Source: Bacteroidota bacterium
Lineage (GTDB): Bacteria; Bacteroidota; Bacteroidia; Flavobacteriales; Weeksellaceae
Assembly (NCBI GenBank): GCA_023460855.1
Contig: JAEWOS010000018.1
Span: forward strand, 186,001 to 250,000
Length of the DNA stretch: 64,000 bases
Direction of reading: 5' to 3'
How positions within the stretch are numbered: the first letter of the stretch is position 1; the number at the start of each line of letters is the position of its first letter. The notes under the pieces were generated by a model, which saw only the letters and a list, made by a program, of their open reading frames with translations, was not told where the DNA came from and did no database searches. Below, piece after piece: positions 42,891 to 51,547 of the stretch. Made by a program: the position numbers and the translations under genes.

Positions 42891-44177
42891 ATGGCAACTT
42901 ATGTGGTGGTAGGTCTTCAGTACGGTGACGAAGGAAAAGGTAAAATTACCGATGTTCTTTCCGCAAAATCTGATTATGTAGTTCGTTTTCAGGGTGGCGA
43001 CAATGCGGGACACACCGTGTATGCCGGAGAAGAGAAATTTGTACTTCACCTGTTGCCGTCGGGAGTTTTACAGTGTAAAGGTAAATGCATCATCGCAAAT
43101 GGAGTGGTGGTAAATCCGAAAGCATTTGTGAAAGAAATTGAGCAGCTCGAAAGTAAGGGACTTCCGACCGACCATATTTTTATTTCCAGACGTGCGCATG
43201 TCATCATGCCATATCATATTCTGATGGATACCTATCGCGAAGAAGAAACAGGCGGTACCGAAATCGGAACAACTAAAAAAGGAATCGGGCCTTGTTACGA
43301 AGATAAAATTGCCAGAGTCGGAATCCGAATGGTGGACCTGTTGAATCCGGAAATTTTAAAAGAAAAAATTGATAAGAATCTTCGTGTTAAAAACGCACTT
43401 TTCGAAAAGTATTTTGAGAAGCCGGCACTTCAAGCTGATGAAATTTTCGAAGAATTTGTAGCACTTGGTGAACGACTTAAAGACAGAATTGTAGATACAG
43501 AAGTAGAACTGAATGAAGCGATAAAAGATGGTAAAAACGTACTTTTTGAAGGTGCGCAGGCTTTAATGCTCGATATCGATTTCGGAACTTATCCTTATGT
43601 CACTTCTTCATCGCCTTCTACGGGAGGAGTTTGCGCAGGAGCCGGAGTTCCGCCAACAGCGCTTCAGAACCTGATTGGTGTTTCCAAAGCTTACACCACC
43701 CGTGTCGGAAACGGGCCGTTTCCTTCCGAACTGAATGACGATCTTGGCGAACACATCCGTAAAATTGGCCACGAATTCGGTGCAACAACCGGTCGCCCAA
43801 GAAGAACGGGCTGGCTCGATCTGGTTTCGCTGAAACACGCGTGCATGATCAACGGAATTAATAACCTGGTGATCACCAAACTCGATGTCCTTTCCGGAAT
43901 TACTCCTTTAAAAGTTGTCACGCAGTATAGAACAGAAGATGATAAGCTGATTGATTATTTTACTTCATCTACCACAAAACTGTACGATTATGAGCCGGTT
44001 TACGAAGAACTGGAAGGCTGGGAAGAGAATATCACGAATGTGCGCACCTATGACGAGCTGCCGGTAAATGCAAAAAAATACATTGAATTCATCGAAAATT
44101 ACCTCGGAATCAACGTATATCTGGTTTCTGTGGGACCGGAAAGAAGTCAGAATATTATTAGAAAGGAATTATTTTAA
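42891..44177 (+). CDS. purA: adenylosuccinate synthetase
   Basis: PurA joins aspartate to IMP using GTP, the first step of AMP synthesis. The 428-residue protein has GDEGKGKI (13-20), GGDNAGHTVYAG, GTTKKGIGPCYEDK, GAQALMLDIDFGTYPYVTSS, TTRVGNGPFPSE and TTGRPRRTGWLD. Length and motifs are normal. It has its own strong promoter and terminator, divergent from hpt. Confidence 0.97.
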   Translation: MATYVVVGLQYGDEGKGKITDVLSAKSDYVVRFQGGDNAGHTVYAGEEKFVLHLLPSGVLQCKGKCIIANGVVVNPKAFVKEIEQLESKGLPTDHIFISRRAHVIMPYHILMDTYREEETGGTEIGTTKKGIGPCYEDKIARVGIRMVDLLNPEILKEKIDKNLRVKNALFEKYFEKPALQADEIFEEFVALGERLKDRIVDTEVELNEAIKDGKNVLFEGAQALMLDIDFGTYPYVTSSSPSTGGVCAGAGVPPTALQNLIGVSKAYTTRVGNGPFPSELNDDLGEHIRKIGHEFGATTGRPRRTGWLDLVSLKHACMINGINNLVITKLDVLSGITPLKVVTQYRTEDDKLIDYFTSSTTKLYDYEPVYEELEGWEENITNVRTYDELPVNAKKYIEFIENYLGINVYLVSVGPERSQNIIRKELF

Positions 44178-44187
44178 TACAAGAAAA

Positions 44188-44220
44188 GCCTCTGATACAA
44201 TAGTCTCAGAGGCATTTTTT
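44188..44220. terminator. terminator between purA and the muramidase cassette
   Basis: Perfect eight-base stem GCCTCTGA/TCAGAGGC with a 10-base loop followed by ATTTTTTT on the plus strand; it may also serve the convergent cassette. Confidence 0.88.
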
Positions 44221-44244
44221 TGATTCTTAACTGCAAATAAAATT

Positions 44245-45069
44245 TTATGCACAGTAACGCTTGTAAGCCTTTGCCAGTTTTTCATCGTATTTATTGGTGC
44301 GGTAGCCGGATCCATTGTATTTCTCCGCAACCTTTGCCCAGTTTTTTGCTTTTAAAAAGCCGATAATACCGTTAACCTGTAAAAACCGCCCAAACGCACG
44401 AAGATGCTCTCTTTCATGCAGATACATGCGGTCTACGAAATCCTGTACAGAAGTGTAGCCCAGGCTTTTGGCATGAAATCCCATAATCTGAAAACTTCCC
44501 CATGAAGCCGAAGCTAAGGCCGCTTCTTTTACTCTGGGATCACTGGTGATGTTAATTGCCTGATTTAGTCGGCTGTATTCTTTATCACCTCCCTGATAAT
44601 GAATCCGTGTCCAGGACGGATAAAGAACATTTGCATTATCCTGTTTTTTCACAACTTCCGGATTGATTCCTCTTCGCTTTAGTTCCTTCCAGAAAATATG
44701 TCCCTCGAAAAGAATTTTAGGTTTACCATTAATTAGAAATCCTTTTCCCGAACTTTCAACTTCGTTCACCGCTTTTACTGCAGCAAGTTCAAGCCCGAAT
44801 TCTGTTGCAAAATTTTTCAGATCATCTTCGCAAAGAAATAGATTGTTGGTTTGCAGCATCCGAGAGTTTTTTTCCAGCAATACCTGCCAGCTTTTCATTC
44901 CGACGATTCCGTCAGAAACGAGACCGTTTTTTAGTTGAAAATCTTTTACCGCCCGGTCTACTTCAAGCGTGAAGGAATTACTTACATTCATTTTGTACCC
45001 AAGCTTGCACAATATTTCGCATAAAGTATATACTTCCGCTCCCTGGGTGTAATATTTGATAGTTTTCAT
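44245..45069 (-). CDS. N-acetylmuramidase-family lysozyme with peptidoglycan-binding domain
   Basis: A 274-residue cell-wall hydrolase. Residues about 10-70 are a peptidoglycan-binding domain (VDRAVKDFQLKNGLVSDGIVG). Residues 80-274 match the N-acetylmuramidase family (PF11860 type) known from phage endolysins: AVKAVNEVESSGKGF with the likely catalytic Glu at 103 or 105, ILFEGHIFWKEL, SWGSFQIMGFHAKSLGY and VAEKYNGSGY. There is no signal peptide, so it needs lysis, a holin or special export to reach the wall. It is the last gene of a three-gene minus-strand cassette, 12 bases after the 608-residue gene. Confidence 0.88.
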   Translation of the reverse strand: MKTIKYYTQGAEVYTLCEILCKLGYKMNVSNSFTLEVDRAVKDFQLKNGLVSDGIVGMKSWQVLLEKNSRMLQTNNLFLCEDDLKNFATEFGLELAAVKAVNEVESSGKGFLINGKPKILFEGHIFWKELKRRGINPEVVKKQDNANVLYPSWTRIHYQGGDKEYSRLNQAINITSDPRVKEAALASASWGSFQIMGFHAKSLGYTSVQDFVDRMYLHEREHLRAFGRFLQVNGIIGFLKAKNWAKVAEKYNGSGYRTNKYDEKLAKAYKRYCA

Positions 45070-45081
45070 GGTGATTGGTTT

Positions 45082-46908
45082 TTAGTTGTTTTTAATTTTC
45101 GTAGCAGGAATTTTTTCACAAACCATTCCTATTAAAAAATACGATGTGAATTTTATTTCTTCACGTTCCAGGGCAAATCGGAATACTGCAGGATGGGTAT
45201 TCTCTATTTTGATTGTCTGAGAACTATTTTGGTAACCGTCCAGCCTGTATTCCACACTGTAATTTCCCGTTGGAAGACTGGCTGTAAACTGACCGTTTTC
45301 GTCGGTTTCTTTCTCGAAAAACCAGCTATTATCAGTGCCTCTAATGGAAACAGAACATTTATAAAGGGGATTTGAATTGGCTTTATCAGAAAAATAAAAT
45401 GTGACACTTGATGTTGTGGCCGGTACGGATACAGGAACCGGAGTAAACAAACCCGGATTTATGATTAAAGTTGCAACAATTGGCTTTTTTAAGTCTGTGT
45501 AAGAAGATAAATTCCTGGATACTGCGGATTTTGTCGTGAGGGTTGTCGCGATCGGTTTTTCCATTTTCATTGTTTTCATTCCGGAAAAATTGCCCTTAAG
45601 AACTGGCTTTTCCACTACAACCGGTTTAATCTCTGAACTTAAAGACGTTAATTTTTCAGAGGAAGCCTCTTTTACCGATTTGCGCAACTGATAATTCAGT
45701 TGGTCGGATTTGATCGTATCTTTATTCGTTACAGGTTTCAGAAATTTTTCGCTTGTGGATTTGTTCAGGAAAAGTTGTTGCTTCAGGAAAAGCGGACCGA
45801 AATTGATCATCATTCCGGGATTTGCTACCTGTTCTTCCGTGATCGATTTTGCGAGAATGATTTTCAGATTTTTAATCAGAATCATTACCTTGGGATATGC
45901 CGGAAGCATATATTCGTTTGATATTGAATTTCCGTCAGAAATTTTCATTTCAGGTTTCACTGCAAAATTTTCATCGTGGAATAAGGATTTATGAAACCAT
46001 CTTCTTTTAAGATGCACGAACTGATAATCCAGCTCAATATCTTCTATTGCAGTGTCTTCATAATCGATTGATATAACCTGCGGCGGAAGCCCCTCAGAAA
46101 TATTTTTTGCGGTTTCGTACAAAGAATCCAGTTCCGGCTTAGTAAATTTTAGCGTGGTCCATCCTTTTTCACTGTCCATGAAGTCATATGGAATGAAGCC
46201 GATCGAATGTATATCATTGAGTGTCATGATATCCGTTTCTGCAGAAGCATTAAATTCAGATTTTGCCGCTTCTACCAGTGAGTAATATCGGTCCAGTTCA
46301 CTGTGATGTTCGCTTTCTTCAAGTGCCTTTTCTATCGTTTCTTTATATCCTTTGATATCCAGTTCCAGATAAGCAAGTTGCTTTTGTTTTGTTAAGAACT
46401 GAAGTTGCTCCTGCCAGTGTTTTTTTTCTTCTTCACTTTGTTCTTCGGTGTAAATTTGGAGATGATCGTAAATGGCAGCCAGTTTCTTTTCATACACCGC
46501 AAGAAATTTCTGATAAGCTTTATATAATTTAGTTTCTTTGCCGGCCTGATCCCACAGAACCGAACTTGCATCTTTTGAAAGTGTGTCAATCCGCTCGCTC
46601 AGATTGGGCAACTTCAATTCATTTAAAATGTTTTCATAGATATCCGGAAGTGAATTGGCAGGGTTGATATCCCAAAAATATGAAGAAACCGGTACGGTAT
46701 TTAACTGGTAAGAAACGTCCGCCTTTTTTCTGTAAGATTCACTTTTTTTCGATGCATCTTTTTCGGTAACATCCGGATTAAGCAACTGCAGATCGTCCTT
46801 TTCATACATAACCAGAGAAGGGCAAATTAACGTGATGTCATTTTGCAGCGAACTTTGAGACTGGTAGATTTCCTTTAGTTTTTGATAAACAGCAATATAA
46901 TATTTCAT
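45082..46908 (-). CDS. unknown protein of 608 residues with R-x-W/ISDGN/FGP domain and CNA-B-like insert
   Basis: Not a family I can name. No signal peptide or membrane segment. Residues 130-215 are strongly charged and probably coiled coil. Residues 290-375 and 590-601 carry motifs also found in the next protein: RRW (302-304), ISDGN (323-327), LP (335-336), KNLK (346-349), FGPLF (370-374) and IGMVCEKIP (593-601). Between these, residues 385-500 are a Lys/Ser/Thr/Val-rich linker and 500-585 look like an Ig-like CarboxypepD_reg/CNA-B domain (TDENGQFTASLPTGNYSVEY). It lies between the 531-residue gene and the muramidase gene. Confidence 0.75.
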   Translation of the reverse strand: MKYYIAVYQKLKEIYQSQSSLQNDITLICPSLVMYEKDDLQLLNPDVTEKDASKKSESYRKKADVSYQLNTVPVSSYFWDINPANSLPDIYENILNELKLPNLSERIDTLSKDASSVLWDQAGKETKLYKAYQKFLAVYEKKLAAIYDHLQIYTEEQSEEEKKHWQEQLQFLTKQKQLAYLELDIKGYKETIEKALEESEHHSELDRYYSLVEAAKSEFNASAETDIMTLNDIHSIGFIPYDFMDSEKGWTTLKFTKPELDSLYETAKNISEGLPPQVISIDYEDTAIEDIELDYQFVHLKRRWFHKSLFHDENFAVKPEMKISDGNSISNEYMLPAYPKVMILIKNLKIILAKSITEEQVANPGMMINFGPLFLKQQLFLNKSTSEKFLKPVTNKDTIKSDQLNYQLRKSVKEASSEKLTSLSSEIKPVVVEKPVLKGNFSGMKTMKMEKPIATTLTTKSAVSRNLSSYTDLKKPIVATLIINPGLFTPVPVSVPATTSSVTFYFSDKANSNPLYKCSVSIRGTDNSWFFEKETDENGQFTASLPTGNYSVEYRLDGYQNSSQTIKIENTHPAVFRFALEREEIKFTSYFLIGMVCEKIPATKIKNN

Positions 46909-46972
46909 GATTTTGTCTTAGATGTTGTAAAACCAGCAAAGCCGGAAAAACTCGCTGGTTTAGTAATGGCTG

Positions 46973-48568
46973 TTATTCTTTTGTGCTCACAAATTTCTTG
47001 ATGGAAGGATCCGTGTTCGGTGCTTTTGGCATCATCCTGCAACGGTATCCGATGATTCTAATATCCTTGGATTCCATTTTTCCGTTTTTCCAGGTATCGT
47101 TGGTTTGGATATCTGTGTTGTCATAAGAATATTTTGCTTCAGAATCGAAAAAGGGTCCAAATTTAAAGCCGCCACCTGCCTCAAGATGAACTTTTAGTTC
47201 CTTGTAGTTTGATGAGTTTTTATTTAAAGTAAATTTCATGTCTTTCACCATAATTAGTTCGGTGATTACAGACGGCATCAGGCCTTTACCGTTTCCGTCA
47301 CTTATGATATCCTTGTTAAGCTGCATAGAAGAACCCTGGCCAAGTCTCCAGTATTTGGATTCTATGAAATTCTGGCTCATCCATGGTCTTGCAACGCTTA
47401 CTTTGCCCAGACGGAAACTGAATGTCATATCATCGGACGTAAAGTTCTTGTTGAGTTGATCGACGTTTACTTTGCTGTTTGCGCGTCCGGAAGAAAACAC
47501 CACGTTGAAACCGGCACTCACTGATGCATTGTGCGCAGATTTATTATACGAACTTGTTTTTTCGGAGGTACTGGAATCAAATAACACCCAGCCATCAGAA
47601 AGTTGCAGTGTCCCCGCCGGAACTGGTACTGAAACGGAATAATCGTTATTGGTAAGGCCGTCGGTCCTGCGATTGTTCCGGAATTCTTTTTCAAGTCTTT
47701 TTTTGATGGTAAGAATACTTTTAGATTCCACTTCCTCTAGATAATTATTGATTTTTTCCACTGCTTCCTTATATCCAAGGCTCACCCACGCTTTCAGCGC
47801 CATATCTTCTTTTCTTTTCATGGAAGCTCCTCCGCGGTTTATTTTGGTTACTGCATCTGCATCACCATTTTCTGCTGCTTCGTACACCGCGTTGTTTTCT
47901 TCAACCACGGTCAGGTATTTATCTGCATACTGGAGGTATTTCTGGTACATGGGAGAAATAAATGTCTGCGTGATCTCTTTGGGATTGGATTCACTTTCTA
48001 TCTCATCCTTATCGAATTCCGGATTTTTTAAAACTTTTTCTTTAAAAAGCTTGTTGCGCAATTTGCCAAGTTTTTCCTCGATTTTTTCGTCTATTTCGGA
48101 TTCGGCAACCTCACAGGAAATCATTAAATCTTCATAAGTTCCGGAAACAGATTTGTTACCAGGATTAAAGATCGCGGGAACACGGGCTTTCCCTGACGGT
48201 AACAGTGCCGGAATTCCGTTATGAATTTCGTCGGTAATTAAGGCAAATTGATACATTTTTGCATAGTTTCCGTTTTTAGTGCTCAGTACGATATCATTGT
48301 ATTCCTGCATATTATAAACAGGCTTTCCATTGGAATCCAGTACCTGCTTTCCGTCCTTATCCAGAACAGGATTTGGTTTCGGCGGCGTTCCGTAAACTCC
48401 TTTTACGGCAAAATCAAAGGAATCTTTCATGATCATTTTTCCAATCGGATCGAATGCAATAAAATTGTCAGTTCCCAGGCTCTCAGGGTTATCGTTCGTG
48501 ATTACATCGTACACTTTTCCGATTAATTGTCCCATGAAATCTTTGGTTTGGTCTTGATTGTTAGGCAT
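46973..48568 (-). CDS. unknown protein of 531 residues with R-x-W/ISDGN/FGP domain
   Basis: Not a family I can name. No signal peptide. Residues 155-300 are mostly charged helices (coiled-coil-like, with LKAWVSLGYKEAVEKIN). Residues 310-520 are strand-rich and include RPW (394-396), ISDGN (422-426), MP (431-432), KDMK (442-445), FGPFF (470-474) and IIGYRCRMMP (505-514), in the same order as in the neighbouring 608-residue protein. An early DPIGKMIMKDSFDFAVKG is also well formed. It heads the cassette, with a TAAATTTG -7 element 65 bases upstream. Confidence 0.75.
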   Translation of the reverse strand: MPNNQDQTKDFMGQLIGKVYDVITNDNPESLGTDNFIAFDPIGKMIMKDSFDFAVKGVYGTPPKPNPVLDKDGKQVLDSNGKPVYNMQEYNDIVLSTKNGNYAKMYQFALITDEIHNGIPALLPSGKARVPAIFNPGNKSVSGTYEDLMISCEVAESEIDEKIEEKLGKLRNKLFKEKVLKNPEFDKDEIESESNPKEITQTFISPMYQKYLQYADKYLTVVEENNAVYEAAENGDADAVTKINRGGASMKRKEDMALKAWVSLGYKEAVEKINNYLEEVESKSILTIKKRLEKEFRNNRRTDGLTNNDYSVSVPVPAGTLQLSDGWVLFDSSTSEKTSSYNKSAHNASVSAGFNVVFSSGRANSKVNVDQLNKNFTSDDMTFSFRLGKVSVARPWMSQNFIESKYWRLGQGSSMQLNKDIISDGNGKGLMPSVITELIMVKDMKFTLNKNSSNYKELKVHLEAGGGFKFGPFFDSEAKYSYDNTDIQTNDTWKNGKMESKDIRIIGYRCRMMPKAPNTDPSIKKFVSTKE

Positions 48569-48869
48569 AATAAATTTGGTTTTAGTTTTTTGCTTACTCT
48601 CTCAGGTTTTCAGCTACCCCTTTTATCTGATACAAATTTATAAGCAGTTGTTATGTTTGGAATAGGGGATTCACCTTTTTACTTACCGTGAAATTCCCTT
48701 TTTTTTCGAGGGTATTTTCCCGTGATTACCATTTATCTGCATTTATTTTTGTATTGTTAAATAGATCTTAAGTAATTGGCTTAAAACTTGAATACGATTT
48801 AATGCATTGTGATAAAGTGTATAAAACTGATATTCTGAAAACTCTTTTCGTTTAATTTTTAATTTTCTA
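48569..48869. other. intergenic region between the muramidase cassette and tonB
   Basis: AT-rich divergent promoter region. On the minus strand TAAATTTG at 48633-48640 could drive the cassette; on the plus strand TATTTTTG at 48744-48751 could drive tonB. No gene and no repeat is visible. Confidence 0.5.
48744..48751 (+). promoter_or_regulatory. -7 element upstream of tonB (TATTTTTG)
   Basis: TATTTTTG fits TAnnTTTG, 118 bases before the tonB start; the long leader makes this a weak call. Confidence 0.35.
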
Positions 48870-49706
48870 ATGATGAAAAATTTTTTCAATCCAAATGATG
48901 ACAGCCGGCTGAACGAAATTATTTTCGAAAAGCGTAACAAAGAGTATGGCGCATACGCACTGCGCAATGAGGAAAGTGTTGTCCTTGCAAAATCCCTGGT
49001 CATTGGTGTTTCCTTCGTGTTTGCACTTGCCATTACTCCCGTAATTGCAAATTCCTTTAAAGCCGATGTTGTTCCGGACCGGGCTGTTTCCGGGCCGCAT
49101 GATCTGACGCCGATTTATGACGTGGAAGATGTTGTGCCGGATGAAAATCAGGTTGCCACGCAGAAGAAAGTCGAAACTTTTGTCGCGACAGTTCCCAAAC
49201 CTACCAAAGCTGTGGTGGTAGAAACTGCGGCACCAACCGTCGCAGACTATGATAAAGCTGCTCCCGGTTTCGAAAAGTCGGAAGGTGAGAAACCCCAGAA
49301 TACTTACACGCCGCCTGTAGTGCAGCCCGGACCTGTAACTGTTCCGTATACTGCACCCGTTACGCCGGTTCCTGCACCGACTGTTGATCCGAATGCAGTT
49401 ATGGAAAAAGTAGATGTTCAGGCAATTTTTATTGGCGGACTGGAAAAATTTCGTGCTAAAGTCGGCCAGAATATGGATATTTCAGAATTCGCAGGCAGTG
49501 GTGAAAAAATAACAGCCGACGTAACGTTCATTGTTGAGAAAGACGGATCAATTTCAAACATTAAAGCTTCCGGAAAAGATGCGCAGTTCAACCGTGAAGC
49601 GGAACGCGCGGTGAAATCAGTACGCGGAAAATGGAGTGCAGCGAAAGTGAAAGGAACAGCAGTACGTTCCTATTTCAATATTCCGGTTACCGTTCAGTTC
49701 GAATGA
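48870..49706 (+). CDS. TonB family energy transducer
   Basis: A 278-residue TonB-like protein that would couple the ExbBD proton engine to outer-membrane receptors. A cytoplasmic N-terminus of about 38 residues (EIIFEKRNKEYGAYALR, typical for Bacteroidota TonB) precedes one membrane segment (VVLAKSLVIGVSFVFALAIT), then a Pro/Val/Thr-rich periplasmic spacer (about 100-175) and a TonB C-terminal domain (KITADVTFIVEKDGSISN, REAERAVKSVRGKW, SYFNIPVTVQF). A second ATG directly follows the first (48873), so the exact start is uncertain by one codon. Confidence 0.92.
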   Translation: MMKNFFNPNDDSRLNEIIFEKRNKEYGAYALRNEESVVLAKSLVIGVSFVFALAITPVIANSFKADVVPDRAVSGPHDLTPIYDVEDVVPDENQVATQKKVETFVATVPKPTKAVVVETAAPTVADYDKAAPGFEKSEGEKPQNTYTPPVVQPGPVTVPYTAPVTPVPAPTVDPNAVMEKVDVQAIFIGGLEKFRAKVGQNMDISEFAGSGEKITADVTFIVEKDGSISNIKASGKDAQFNREAERAVKSVRGKWSAAKVKGTAVRSYFNIPVTVQFE

Positions 49707-49730
49707 TAGAAGCAAATTTAAAAGATTAAC

Positions 49731-49761
49731 ATATCCACAGTTTTTTAAAAATTGTGGATAA
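49731..49761. other. inverted pair of DnaA-box-like 9-mers upstream of parA
   Basis: ATATCCACA (49731-49739, one mismatch to the DnaA box TTATCCACA) faces TGTGGATAA (49753-49761, a perfect box on the minus strand). With the T/A tract between them they also form a long hairpin followed by seven T, so it could be the tonB terminator. Confidence 0.5.
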
Positions 49762-49777
49762 TTTTTTTACGTAATAA

Positions 49778-49793
49778 TCTGTTAATTAACAGA
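49778..49793. promoter_or_regulatory. perfect 16-base palindrome upstream of parA
   Basis: TCTGTTAATTAACAGA is a perfect palindrome, 80 bases before the parA ATG and just after an AT-rich stretch. It does not match the parS consensus (TGTTNCACGTGAAACA). It could be an operator for ParA or ParB. Confidence 0.45.
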
Positions 49794-49845
49794 CTTTTAA
49801 CTGAAACCGGTTTACTAACAACTATGTAAGGAGCAAAAAAGAATG

Positions 49846-49853
49846 TATTTTTG
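49846..49853 (+). promoter_or_regulatory. -7 element for parA (TATTTTTG)
   Basis: TATTTTTG fits TAnnTTTG, 20 bases before the ATG at 49874. Confidence 0.5.
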
Positions 49854-49873
49854 TGTTTTATATCATAAGGTAA

Positions 49874-50644
49874 ATGGCGAAAATAATAGGAATAGCAAAT
49901 CAGAAAGGTGGAGTAGGTAAAACAACTACTGCTGTAAACCTTGCTGCTGCGTTAGGTGTCCTTGAGAAAAAAGTACTGATCATAGATGCAGATCCACAGG
50001 CAAACGCTACCTCCGGTTTAGGTGTGGAAGAAGTGAATCTTTCTACCTATCATTTGCTGGAACACAGTGCGGATGTTGAGCAGTGCATCACCGTAACGGC
50101 GACTCCCAATCTTCATATTGTTCCGTCGCACATCGATCTGGTTGCCGCGGAAATTGAACTTGTGGACAGGGAAAACCGCGAATACATGCTTAAAGAATCG
50201 CTGTCCAAGATCAGAGATCAGTATGATTATATTGTGATCGACTGTGCCCCGAGTTTAGGACTCATCACCATTAATGCGCTTACTGCTGCAGATTCTGTCA
50301 TTATTCCGATTCAGTGTGAATATTTCGCTTTGGAAGGTCTTGGGAAACTCCTGAATACTATTAAGAATGTTCAGAAACTTCATAATCCGGATCTGGATAT
50401 CGAAGGTTTGCTGCTTACGATGTTCGACAGCAGACTGAGGCTTTCGAATCAGGTAGTGGAAGAAGTCCACAGTCATTTTCCTGAAATGGTTTTTGAAACA
50501 ATTATCAGCAGAAACGTGCGTCTCAGTGAAGCTCCCAGTTTTGGCGAAAGCATCCTGAATTACGATGCGGAAAGTAAAGGTGCAGTGCAGTATCTGCAGC
50601 TTGCCGAGGAAGTTTTGCTGAAAAATGAAAAACTGGTCAATTAG
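49874..50644 (+). CDS. parA: chromosome partitioning ATPase ParA
   Basis: ParA (Soj) binds DNA in its ATP form and moves ParB-parS complexes during chromosome segregation. The 256-residue protein has the deviant Walker A KGGVGKTTT (11-19), DADPQANATSGLG, VIDCAPSLGL and a late IISRNVRLSEAPSFGES. Without an N-terminal HTH it is the chromosomal type. It is the first gene of a parA-parB-DUF5683-dapB-lepB-wbqC run conserved in flavobacteria. Confidence 0.96.
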   Translation: MAKIIGIANQKGGVGKTTTAVNLAAALGVLEKKVLIIDADPQANATSGLGVEEVNLSTYHLLEHSADVEQCITVTATPNLHIVPSHIDLVAAEIELVDRENREYMLKESLSKIRDQYDYIVIDCAPSLGLITINALTAADSVIIPIQCEYFALEGLGKLLNTIKNVQKLHNPDLDIEGLLLTMFDSRLRLSNQVVEEVHSHFPEMVFETIISRNVRLSEAPSFGESILNYDAESKGAVQYLQLAEEVLLKNEKLVN

Positions 50645-50653
50645 TAACAATTT

Positions 50654-51547
50654 ATGAAAGATAAAAAACGGGCAATGGGCCGCGGATTGGGAGCAATTCT
50701 TAGCGCGGAATCTAAAGCAACAGTAAATTCGGCAGCTGATGAAGGTGCCAATATTTTGTTGGGCAATATCATGGAAGTTTCCATCGATGATATTTATCCG
50801 AACCCGACACAGCCTCGAACGAGTTTTGATGAGAAAGCGCTTGAAGATTTATCGCAGTCGATTAAGAATCTTGGTGTAATTCAGCCGATAACGGTTCGCA
50901 AAGACGGCGAAAAATTTGAAATTATTTCCGGTGAAAGGAGATACCGCGCTTCAAAAATGGCAGGCCTCACAACGATTCCTGCGTATATCCGACTCGTCAA
51001 TGATCAGGAAATCCTGGAAATGGCGCTGGTAGAGAATATTCAGCGCGAAGATCTCGATGCCATAGAAGTGGCGTTAACTTATCAGCGATTGCTCGACGAA
51101 ATCGGACTCACACAGGAAAATCTGAGCCAGCGCGTTGGAAAAGAACGCAGCACAATAACCAATGCAATCCGTTTACTGAGGCTGAAACCTGAAGTTCAGA
51201 ATGCAATCAGAAGCGGTGAAATTTCTGCGGGTCACGGCAGAGCAATCATCAGTATTGATGACGAACAGGAGCAGCTAAAACTGTTTCAGAAAATTCTGCG
51301 TGAAGGCCTGAATGTCCGTCAGGCAGAACAGGCAGCAAATCAGGTGAAAAATCCGGCAGTTATCAAAGAAGTAAAGGCAAGCAAAACGCTTCCGAATCAT
51401 TTGAGAAAAGCACAGAAAGAACTTGCGGATACGCTGAACGTTCCGGTGGAAATCCGTTCATCCGGCAAAGGAAATAAAGGTAAGGTAATCCTTGATTTTA
51501 AGAATCAGAATCAGCTGGATGCGATTCTGGCACATTTCAATGTATGA
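50654..51547 (+). CDS. parB: ParB/RepB/Spo0J family partition protein
   Basis: ParB binds parS sites and spreads as a CTP-dependent clamp. The 297-residue protein has the ParB/Srx CTPase part (IYPNPTQPRTSFDE, GERRYRASKMAGL), LVENIQREDLDAIEVA, and the HTH region (LTQENLSQRVGKERSTITNAI) followed by SAGHGRAI. A basic N-terminus MKDKKRAMGRGLGAIL is the ParA-stimulating peptide. It starts 9 bases after parA and its stop overlaps the next start (ATGA). Confidence 0.96.
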   Translation: MKDKKRAMGRGLGAILSAESKATVNSAADEGANILLGNIMEVSIDDIYPNPTQPRTSFDEKALEDLSQSIKNLGVIQPITVRKDGEKFEIISGERRYRASKMAGLTTIPAYIRLVNDQEILEMALVENIQREDLDAIEVALTYQRLLDEIGLTQENLSQRVGKERSTITNAIRLLRLKPEVQNAIRSGEISAGHGRAIISIDDEQEQLKLFQKILREGLNVRQAEQAANQVKNPAVIKEVKASKTLPNHLRKAQKELADTLNVPVEIRSSGKGNKGKVILDFKNQNQLDAILAHFNV

